This document shows, in pieces, positions 7,238 to 12,441 of a stretch of 13,210 nt of DNA. Both the position numbers and the translations under genes were made by a program. The stretch's first letter is position 1. The number at the start of each line of letters is the position of its first letter. The notes beneath the pieces were generated by a model. That model saw nothing but the letters and a program-made list of their open reading frames with translations. It was not told where the DNA came from and ran no database searches. This stretch comes from Dehalococcoidia bacterium (lineage in GTDB: Bacteria; Chloroflexota; Dehalococcoidia; SZUA-161; SpSt-899), in assembly GCA_023271485.1 (NCBI GenBank), contig JALPXT010000032.1, positions 1 through 13,210 of the forward strand, read 5' to 3'.

Positions 7238-9003
7238 ACACTGCCGCAGATATAAAGCAGAGACTGGACATTGTGGCCGTCATCTCCGAATACGTGCAGC
7301 TTAAGAAAGCGGGGCGAAATTTCAAGGCCCTGTGCCCCTTTCACACCGAGAAGACACCATCATTTTTCGTCTTCCCGGAACGGCAGAGCTGGCGCTGCTT
7401 CGGTTGCGGGGTGGGTGGGGACCTTATTTCTTTCGTGATGAGAAAGGAAGGACTTGACTTTGGAGGGGCTCTCAAGACCATGGCTCAGAGGGCAGGGGTC
7501 CCGCTGGTCGAAAAGAAAACCAGGGCCGACGAAGGCAGGTCAGCGCTGCTCTACCGGATTAACGAAACCGCGGCGCAGTACTATCATCAACTGCTGCTGA
7601 GCTCATCTCTGGCCCAGGGAGCGAGAAAATATGTGCAACGGCGGGGGCTTGGGGAGGAAATCTTAAGGGAATTCCAGTTGGGTTTCAGTCTGGATGAATG
7701 GGAGGGCCTGAAGCAGCACTTGAGCAAGCAGGGCTACAGTGAATCTGACCTTGTGGCCGCTGGCCTGGTTGCAGAGAAAGGCGGCCGGACGTATGATAGG
7801 TTTCGGGGACGGATCATGTTCCCCATATGTGATGCTAAGGGACGAGTCGGGGGATTTGGAGCTCGCGCCCTGGACGACTCCGTCGTGCCTAAATACTTGA
7901 ATTCCGCGGCGAGTCCGGTTTTCGACAAGAGCAGTATTCTCTATGGAATAGATCGAGCCCAAGGGGCTATCCGAGAGCAAGGGAGAGTTGTCATAGTTGA
8001 GGGGTATATGGATGTTATCACCGCTCACCAGTGCGGCTTCCGTAACGTAGTTGCCTCGATGGGTACTGCTCTCACCGAAAAGCAGATCGCCGTGATCAAA
8101 GGACTCACGACGCACGTTTGCCTGTGTCTTGACCCCGACGCTGCTGGGGATGCTGCCACCCTGCGTGGAATCGAGGCCTGCCGGCGGACTCTGGACCGGG
8201 GAGTCCGCGAGATGCCGAACTGGCTTGCGGGGTCATCCGAGCTTCGCGGCATGATAAGTATCATCTCGCTCCCTGAGGGCAAAGATCCTGATCAAGTGAT
8301 CAGAGAGAGTCCCGACGAATGGCGAAGGCTGGTTGACGGTGCTCAACCACTGATGGACTATCTGCTTGAGGCTGCAGCCGAGAGATTTGACGTGTCCAGG
8401 CCGGAAGGGAAGACACAGGTCAGTCAGCAACTCCTGCCCTTGATTGCAGAGATGAAGGACGGTGTGGAGCGTGAAGTGTACCTTGGTAAATTGTCCCGCC
8501 TGGTGGGACTGAATGAGAAAACGCTGGCGGGGATGGCGGCGCAACTGCACAAGACAAAGCCAGGGAAAGAAAGGAGATATCAGGTTGATCGTCCCTTCCA
8601 GCAGACTGGTGGCTTGGAAGAGTATTGCCTTTGCCTTCTTCTCAAGTATCCATCGCTGAGGGCTTTGGCAGGGAATCTCACGCCAGATCACTTCGACCGC
8701 AGTGAGAATAGAGAGGCTTTTGTTGCCTGGCAGATCAGCCAATCACCCGATGACGTCCAGGGAAATCTCGATGCTGCGCTGCATCAATATCTTCAATCCC
8801 TGATTGACAGGCAATATCCCCCCCTCGACAAGAGACAACAGGAACAGGCCCTGGCTGAGTGCATCCGTCGCATGGATGAGCGCAGGTTGAGATCTCAACT
8901 GATTTTCGAAGCCGAATCGGCCCTGGAGACAGGCGAGGATTCAGCGAAAAGCTCAGCACGATTGACAGAGCTTCAGCGACAGCATGCTACTCTGGGCCGG
9001 TAG
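7234..9003 (+). CDS. dnaG: DNA primase DnaG
   Basis: Synthesises RNA primers for replication at the fork, in partnership with the replicative helicase. The 589-residue length is typical. The N-terminal CHC2 zinc finger has Cys34, His37, Cys55 and Cys58 (CPFHTEKTPSFFVFPERQ, then WRCFGCG). The RNA-polymerase/basic domain follows (ARKYVQRRGLG, FRGRIMFPICDAKGRVGGFGAR). The TOPRIM catalytic core has VIVEGYMDVITAHQCG with Glu256 and the CLDPDAAGDAA metal-binding motif with Asp300 and Asp302. The C-terminal region from about residue 430 is less conserved, as expected of the helicase-binding domain. ATG 7234 overlaps the dgt stop, and an AGGG lies about 8 nt upstream. Third gene of the ppdK-dgt-dnaG-rpoD operon, the core of the classical macromolecular synthesis operon. 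No anomaly seen. Confidence 0.97.
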   Translation: MNTAADIKQRLDIVAVISEYVQLKKAGRNFKALCPFHTEKTPSFFVFPERQSWRCFGCGVGGDLISFVMRKEGLDFGGALKTMAQRAGVPLVEKKTRADEGRSALLYRINETAAQYYHQLLLSSSLAQGARKYVQRRGLGEEILREFQLGFSLDEWEGLKQHLSKQGYSESDLVAAGLVAEKGGRTYDRFRGRIMFPICDAKGRVGGFGARALDDSVVPKYLNSAASPVFDKSSILYGIDRAQGAIREQGRVVIVEGYMDVITAHQCGFRNVVASMGTALTEKQIAVIKGLTTHVCLCLDPDAAGDAATLRGIEACRRTLDRGVREMPNWLAGSSELRGMISIISLPEGKDPDQVIRESPDEWRRLVDGAQPLMDYLLEAAAERFDVSRPEGKTQVSQQLLPLIAEMKDGVEREVYLGKLSRLVGLNEKTLAGMAAQLHKTKPGKERRYQVDRPFQQTGGLEEYCLCLLLKYPSLRALAGNLTPDHFDRSENREAFVAWQISQSPDDVQGNLDAALHQYLQSLIDRQYPPLDKRQQEQALAECIRRMDERRLRSQLIFEAESALETGEDSAKSSARLTELQRQHATLGR

Positions 9004-9031
9004 ATAGACTGAAGATTGAAGACTAAAGGCT
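9004..9031 (+). repeat. Four degenerate tandem heptamers between dnaG and rpoD
   Basis: Directly after the dnaG stop lie four consecutive 7-mers: ATAGACT, GAAGATT, GAAGACT and AAAGGCT, sharing the pattern NNAGNNT. They fill most of the 49-nt gap before the rpoD ribosome-binding site. They may be a micro-repeat of slippage origin or part of an intergenic dispersed element; function unknown. Confidence 0.45.
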
Positions 9032-9052
9032 GATCACAAAACAGGAGGAACA

Positions 9053-10519
9053 ATGCAGGACCGTAATGGAATTCATGAAGAAGATGTGGTAAAGGGCATC
9101 GAAGAGAAGTCAGTCGAAGGGTGGAAGGGCGATTTCCCCTTTGAAATTGGAGAGCAGGAAGAGGCGGATTTTGGGGGAGACATCGAATTGGAGAAACCCT
9201 TGCTGGAACTGGAGGAGATGATCGATGACCCGGTTCGCATGTATTTGCGGGAAATGGGGCAGGTCCCGCTCTTGAATGCCTCAGAGGAAAAGCGGTTGGC
9301 GCGCAAAATGGACGAGAGCCGGCATCTTGAAGAGATTGGGGAATCGTGGCGCAAAAGACATGGAGTTCCTCCCAGTTCAGTCGACCTCGCTATGGACATA
9401 TTGCAGGAGCTCGCCCAAGCCTTACCATTCCTTGATATCTTGACTGAGGAACTTGATCTGCCCCGGGAAGCCCCGGTGTCTCAGGTGCTTTACGATTCCA
9501 GATTGCACCAGGCGATTGAGGGGGAGATCGACCGCCACCTGGTGATGGCAATAGCCTACAAAACAAGCACCGTTCCAGATACGGTAGAGGAAACACTGAC
9601 GCATCTTTCTCTGGATTGTCACCTCATACCTCAGCATCTGATGCGAGTCATTGAGGAGCAGGGATTGATCCCCGACATCTCGAAGCCTGTCCTGAGCGGA
9701 GTCGAAGGATCGGACTCTTCTCCCAGGTTGTTGGCCGCAATTAGCCCTCACGAGAGGGAGCTGGATCATCATCTAGAGAGGGTAAGAGAGGAGGGGGAAA
9801 AGGCAAAGAGTCACCTCACGGAAGCCAATCTGCGCCTCGTAGTAAGCATCGCCAAGAAGTACATTGGGCGAGGTATGGTTCTGCTGGACCTGATCCAGGA
9901 AGGCAACATCGGGCTCATCCGAGCGGTGGAGAAATTTGACTATCGAAGGGGATACAAATTCAGCACCTATGCCACCTGGTGGATTAGACAAGCCATAACC
10001 AGAGCGATAGCAGATCAGGCCCGCACCATCCGAATTCCGGTCCACATGGTCGAGACCATCAATAAGCTCATACGCGTGAGCCGTAGCTTGGCCCAGGAAT
10101 ACGGGCGGGAACCGACCAGCAGAGAAATAGCCAGGGAGATGGGAATCTCACCGGAAAAAGTCGAAGAGGTATTCAAGATGACTCAGGAGCCGATATCCCT
10201 GGAAACACCCATCGGCGAAGATCAGGATAGTCATCTGAGCGACTTCATTGAGGACCGCAAGGCGACACCATCGGAAATGGCCTCTCATCTATTGCTCAAA
10301 GAGCAGATTGAGGAAGTTCTAGAGGGACTCACTGAGCGTGAAGGAAAGGTACTAAGGCTAAGGTTCGGCCTCGAAGACGGACGCTGCCGCACCCTCGAAG
10401 AGGTCGGACGCGAATTCGAGGTCACTCGCGAACGAATCCGCCAGATCGAGGCGAAGGCGCTGCGAAGGCTCCGCAGCCGTCCATTCTCCAAGAAGTTGAA
10501 AGATTTTCTGGACCAGTGA
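9053..10519 (+). CDS. rpoD: RNA polymerase primary sigma factor RpoD
   Basis: The housekeeping sigma-70 factor, which directs core RNA polymerase to -10/-35 promoters. The 488 residues run in order: acidic N-terminus (1-58); region 1.2 (DDPVRMYLREMGQVPLLNASEE, about 58-80); a poorly conserved insert (about 90-235); region 2 (LRLVVSIAKKY to the -10-reading YKFSTYATWWIRQAITRAI, about 260-320); region 3 (IPVHMVETINKL onward); and region 4 with the helix-turn-helix RTLEEVGREFEVTRERIRQIEAKALRRLR (447-474). The ATG has a strong AGGAGG site (9043-9048). The insert contains SKPVLSGVEGS (210-220), encoded by a dispersed-repeat-like DNA segment annotated separately. Last gene of the operon; it ends one base before the convergent zinc-ribbon gene. 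That most promoters seen here match the sigma-70 consensus fits the gene's role. Confidence 0.97.
   Translation: MQDRNGIHEEDVVKGIEEKSVEGWKGDFPFEIGEQEEADFGGDIELEKPLLELEEMIDDPVRMYLREMGQVPLLNASEEKRLARKMDESRHLEEIGESWRKRHGVPPSSVDLAMDILQELAQALPFLDILTEELDLPREAPVSQVLYDSRLHQAIEGEIDRHLVMAIAYKTSTVPDTVEETLTHLSLDCHLIPQHLMRVIEEQGLIPDISKPVLSGVEGSDSSPRLLAAISPHERELDHHLERVREEGEKAKSHLTEANLRLVVSIAKKYIGRGMVLLDLIQEGNIGLIRAVEKFDYRRGYKFSTYATWWIRQAITRAIADQARTIRIPVHMVETINKLIRVSRSLAQEYGREPTSREIAREMGISPEKVEEVFKMTQEPISLETPIGEDQDSHLSDFIEDRKATPSEMASHLLLKEQIEEVLEGLTEREGKVLRLRFGLEDGRCRTLEEVGREFEVTRERIRQIEAKALRRLRSRPFSKKLKDFLDQ
9680..9708 (+). repeat. Dispersed-repeat-like segment embedded in the rpoD coding sequence
   Basis: TCGAAG occurs at 9680-9685 and again at 9702-9707, bracketing CCTGTCCTGAGCGGAG. 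The 22-bp unit matches, from memory, a family of short interspersed repeats (often written CCTTCGACT...GCTCAGGACAGG) that occurs in many copies and often in tandem in some Chloroflexota and other environmental genomes. One antisense reading yields FDSAQDR, a string familiar from spurious proteins predicted across such repeats. Here it is in frame in rpoD and encodes SKPVLSGVEGS in the non-conserved insert. Only one unit plus a flanking TCGAAG is present in this window. Confidence 0.65.
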
Positions 10520-10732
10520 TCAGCGAAGACGATGAGGGTGCGCGGCACCACTCATGATCGGCTCATTTACGTAGATATCGCCGTTTCTTATTTTTATATT
10601 GAAACCGCAATCCGGATTGATGCAAACCCACGCTTTGTAGTGCACCGATGCTCCTTGCCCGCCGTAGTCAGACAGGGGAACAAGATCACCCTCTTTGCAC
10701 TTCAGACACTTCGGAAAACCTGCTTGGTCCAC
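10520..10732 (-). CDS. Small four-Cys zinc-ribbon protein, function unknown
   Basis: A 70-residue protein with Cys9-x2-Cys12 and Cys37-x4-Cys42, a pattern consistent with one zinc ribbon. Between them lies LVPLSDYGGQGASVHYKAWV, and after the second pair FNIKIRNGDIY. The first pair plus the aromatic strand before the second resembles small nucleic-acid or protein-binding ribbons, but I do not recognise a named family. Start is GTG 10732, supported by a near-perfect GGAGGT (10739-10744, minus strand) 6 nt upstream and by a near-consensus promoter, both of which argue it is a real gene despite its size. It is tail to tail with rpoD, separated by no spare base: its stop is at 10520-10522 and the rpoD stop at 10517-10519. 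No signal peptide or membrane segment. Confidence 0.75.
   Translation of the reverse strand: MDQAGFPKCLKCKEGDLVPLSDYGGQGASVHYKAWVCINPDCGFNIKIRNGDIYVNEPIMSGAAHPHRLR
10532..10555. other. Hairpin just past the rpoD stop
   Basis: ATGAGGGTGC (10532-10541) pairs with GCACC-A-CTCAT (10545-10555): a 10-bp stem with one bulged A and a 3-nt loop, 12 nt after the rpoD stop. No T-run follows on either strand, so it is not a canonical intrinsic terminator. It could stabilise the rpoD mRNA 3' end. It also encodes the last residues of the convergent zinc-ribbon gene, so the match may partly reflect chance. Confidence 0.3.
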
Positions 10733-10766
10733 GAATCCACCTCCACCATGATCAGTGACTTCTACT

Positions 10767-10795
10767 ATTATACACTATTGAGTTGCTGTTGGCAA
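10767..10795 (-). promoter_or_regulatory. Near-consensus sigma-70 promoter for the zinc-ribbon gene
   Basis: On the minus strand, TTGCCA (10795-10790, 5 of 6 matches to TTGACA) is followed by a 17-nt spacer and a perfect TATAAT (10772-10767). Initiation near 10760 gives a ~28-nt leader carrying the GGAGGT site. This is the best-matched complete promoter in the window. Confidence 0.7.
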
Positions 10796-10802
10796 GATGT
10801 AG

Positions 10803-10859
10803 TTAATGGGGGGCATCAAGAAGGTTTTTGATCCGAAAGGCATATTGAATCCAGGGTGC
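10803..10859 (+). pseudogene. Relic of the C-terminus of a GlcD-type FAD-linked oxidase
   Basis: The + frame reads LMGGIKKVFDPKGILNPG (10803-10856), closely matching the conserved end of FAD-linked oxidases of the GlcD/D-lactate dehydrogenase family (typically ...LMRxIKxxxDPxGILNPGK). Upstream in the same frame are stops at 10800 (TAG) and 10779 (TGA). Downstream the similarity ends at NPG-Cys, and the frame continues with unrelated residues to a TAG at 10929. No ribosome-binding site precedes ATG 10806. The piece therefore looks like a decayed or truncated remnant of a once complete ~460-residue gene, not an active gene. The family assignment is from memory of the motif. Confidence 0.6.
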
Positions 10860-10884
10860 ACCATAAAGATTCTAGATATTCCTG

Positions 10885-10914
10885 TTGACAGTTTGTTATT
10901 TCATATGTTATCCT
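10885..10914 (+). promoter_or_regulatory. Candidate distal promoter upstream of the dehydrogenase gene
   Basis: A perfect TTGACA (10885-10890) is followed after 18 nt by TATCCT (10909-10914, 4 of 6 matches). It would give a leader of about 208 nt. It overlaps the left end of the inverted repeat, so the TTGACA could belong to that instead. Confidence 0.3.
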
Positions 10915-11041
10915 GTAGCGATGATCGGTAGCGAGACGGGTTTGTCAACATTTAGCTTCATTTCAATGTAGCTCAGTTGACAAGGCCGTCTCCATTAAGA
11001 AACACATAGGTAGCCACTAGGTCTAACTTTTTGAGCCTGAT

Positions 11042-11070
11042 TTGAAGTTATTTTCAGGGTATGTTATGTT
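11042..11070 (+). promoter_or_regulatory. Candidate proximal promoter of the dehydrogenase gene
   Basis: TTGAAG (11042-11047), a 17-nt spacer and TATGTT (11065-11070), with TG at 11062-11063 forming an extended -10. Each hexamer matches 4 of 6. Initiation near 11077 would leave a ~52-nt leader containing the AAAGGAG site and the right-hand inverted repeat. Confidence 0.35.
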
Positions 11071-11128
11071 TAGCCTAATACAACTGTCAATCTGGAAGAT
11101 CCGCTAATAACAGAAAGGAGTTACTCGG

Positions 11129-12277
11129 ATGAAACTGGAGGACATCAAGAAGATAGCGGTCATGGGTGCGGGTGACATGGGGCATGGGATAGCCGAGGTT
11201 GCGCTGCTGGCCGGCTATAAGGTGGCCCTGAGGGACGTTGAGCAGCGATTTGTCGATAACGGCCTTCGGAGAATCGGGGAGAGCCTGGCAAGGCTTATGC
11301 GGAAGAAAAGGATCTCGGAGGAGGCCAGAAAAGGGATGATGGGCAAGATTGAAACCTTTGTTGATCTGGGAGAGGCGGTCAACGAAGCTGATTTTGTCAT
11401 TGAGGCAACCCCTGAAGTCATGGACGTCAAGAAGGGAGTGTTCCAGGAACTGGACAAGTCGGCGCCGGAGCATGCTGTACTGGCTTCAAATACCTCCAGC
11501 ATGAGTATAACGGAGATTGCGTCGATCACCCGCAGGCCGGAAAAGGTCGTGGGGATGCATTTCTTTAACCCTGCTGTCGTGATGAAGCTTGTTGAGGTCA
11601 TCAAGGGGGATAAAACGAACGAGGAGACCATGCAGTTGACCCACGACCTGGCAGCAAGAATGAACAAGGTTCCGGTCAGAGTGGAGAAGGACTCCGTTGG
11701 CTTCATCTACAACAGGATTGGCGCGCCGAGCTTGATTTTGCTGGGTATCCTGGTGGACAGAAGGATAGCCGCGCCGGAGGAAATCGATGCCCGGATGAAG
11801 ACATTAGGGATGCCTATGGGGCCATATGAGTTGCTGGATTATGTTGGACTGGATATTGTCTACCACAGCTCGCTCTATGTTGCCGAGAGACTGTCCTCGG
11901 AGTATGCTCCTCCCCAATGGCTCCGGGAGAAGATCGAGGCCGGAGATCTGGGCAAGAAGACGGGGAAAGGAATCTACGACTGGTCGAAAGGAAGGCCGGT
12001 TATAGACCTGTCCAGGGCAAGGGAAGAGTTTGATGCGACCGACTTGATCGCCGTACAGGTCAATGAGGCAACCAAGTTGCTTGAGGAGGGGGTAGTAAAG
12101 AGTCCCGATGATATCGACAAAGCGATGATCCACGGAGGAAGAGCAGCATTCGGCCCGTTCCAGCTTGCCCGGGGAATAGGATATGACAAGCTGGCCGCCC
12201 GCTGTGAAGAGCTCGCTAAGGAGTACGGTGTAGCGGCATTCAAACCGACGGAGACCTTGAAAAAAGGCAACATTTGA
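11129..12277 (+). CDS. 3-Hydroxyacyl-CoA dehydrogenase (3-hydroxybutyryl-CoA dehydrogenase type)
   Basis: Oxidises (S)-3-hydroxyacyl-CoA to 3-ketoacyl-CoA with NAD+, or the reverse, in fatty acid beta-oxidation or butyrate-type pathways. The 382-residue protein has the NAD-binding motif GAGDMGHG (13-20) and the catalytic set Ser120 (SNTSSMS), His144 (GMHFFNP), Glu156 (KLVEVI) and Asn195 (YNRIGAP). The first C-terminal domain ends near GKKTGKGIYDW (275-285). A second, shorter C-terminal repeat follows (VNEATKLLEEGVVKSPDDID... GPFQLARG, about 311-349). This exceeds the ~285-residue bacterial Hbd. It resembles the N-terminal part of long fusion enzymes that carry a crotonase domain, here without the crotonase. 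AAAGGAG lies 8 nt before ATG 11129. Monocistronic in this window, with no other beta-oxidation gene beside it, so the pathway direction is unknown. Confidence 0.94.
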   Translation: MKLEDIKKIAVMGAGDMGHGIAEVALLAGYKVALRDVEQRFVDNGLRRIGESLARLMRKKRISEEARKGMMGKIETFVDLGEAVNEADFVIEATPEVMDVKKGVFQELDKSAPEHAVLASNTSSMSITEIASITRRPEKVVGMHFFNPAVVMKLVEVIKGDKTNEETMQLTHDLAARMNKVPVRVEKDSVGFIYNRIGAPSLILLGILVDRRIAAPEEIDARMKTLGMPMGPYELLDYVGLDIVYHSSLYVAERLSSEYAPPQWLREKIEAGDLGKKTGKGIYDWSKGRPVIDLSRAREEFDATDLIAVQVNEATKLLEEGVVKSPDDIDKAMIHGGRAAFGPFQLARGIGYDKLAARCEELAKEYGVAAFKPTETLKKGNI

Positions 12278-12285
12278 GGATACTC

Positions 12286-12316
12286 CCGGCCTTGATGGCG
12301 AAGCATTCAGGGCCGG
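12286..12316 (+). other. Strong G+C-rich hairpin after the dehydrogenase gene
   Basis: CCGGCCTTGA (12286-12295) pairs with TCAGGGCCGG (12307-12316): 10 bp including one G-U pair, with an 11-nt loop. It lies 8 nt past the stop, but no T-run follows. It may protect the mRNA 3' end or act together with the terminator downstream. Confidence 0.5.
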
Positions 12317-12337
12317 CAGAATGCCACGGAGAAAATA

Positions 12338-12380
12338 GGATCAACGCGATTATTGACAAATAGAGTTGATCCCATTTTTT
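12338..12380. terminator. Probable bidirectional intrinsic terminator between convergent genes
   Basis: GGATCAAC (12338-12345) and GTTGATCC (12365-12372) form a perfect 8-bp stem with a 19-nt loop. On the plus strand it is followed by CATTTTTT, serving the dehydrogenase gene. On the minus strand it is followed by TATTTTCTCC, serving the low-GC gene that reads toward it. The loop is larger than usual, so efficiency is uncertain. Confidence 0.5.
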
Positions 12381-12399
12381 CGATTACATCTACATCATC

Positions 12400-12441
12400 G
12401 GAAATTCTGGCGCTAGTATTGGAAGTTCTGGCATTAGCTAC
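12400..12441 (-). repeat. Two imperfect 21-bp tandem units at the end of the low-GC gene
   Basis: GGAAATTCTGGCGCTAGTATT (12400-12420) and GGAAGTTCTGGCATTAGCTAC (12421-12441) are adjacent and match at 16 of 21 bases. Read on the minus strand in the frame of the low-GC gene beyond its TAG, they encode LMPELPI then LAPEFPM, continuing the Pro/Glu-rich character of the annotated C-terminus. Confidence 0.6.

Larger units (their letters stand above)
10885..11090. repeat. Nested inverted repeats (outer 9 bp, inner 8 bp), possible 206-bp mobile element
   Basis: TTGACAGTT (10885-10893) is perfectly inverted as AACTGTCAA (11082-11090). With two 1-nt gaps the match extends inward to about 14 bases (TTGACAGTTtGTtATT against TTGACAGTTGTATT). 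Inside lies a second perfect pair, TTGTCAAC (10942-10949) and GTTGACAA (10976-10983). The outer ends are flanked by CCTG on the left and TCTG on the right, which is a near but not perfect 4-bp duplication. This could be a small non-autonomous element, a regulatory region with repeated operator half-sites, or chance in an A+T-rich gap. Confidence 0.35.
10860..11128. other. Non-coding A+T-rich gap upstream of the 3-hydroxyacyl-CoA dehydrogenase gene
   Basis: No credible gene lies between the oxidase relic and ATG 11129. The gap holds nested inverted repeats built on TTGACA and two candidate promoters, listed separately. It also has a ribosome-binding site AAAGGAG (11114-11120) 8 nt before the dehydrogenase ATG. 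A GTAGCTCAGTTG string at 10968-10979 resembles a tRNA D-arm, but no tRNA can be folded around it. Confidence 0.5.

Noticed and set aside
7663..8115. A 150-aa open frame antisense to dnaG
   Set aside because: It lies opposite the conserved TOPRIM region and has no motif of its own.
9422..9772. A 116-aa minus-strand frame containing FDSAQDR
   Set aside because: The string comes from the antisense of the repeat unit; the real gene on this stretch is rpoD on the plus strand.
10532..10831. A 99-aa plus-strand frame after rpoD
   Set aside because: It runs antisense to the zinc-ribbon gene, which has a far better promoter and ribosome-binding site, and its end is in a different frame from the oxidase relic.
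10961..11035. tRNA-like string GTAGCTCAGTTG suggesting a tRNA gene or tRNA relic
   Set aside because: The GCTC has no partner GAGC at the expected distance, no TPsiC arm (GGTTCGAATCC-like) follows, and the flanks do not pair as an acceptor stem.
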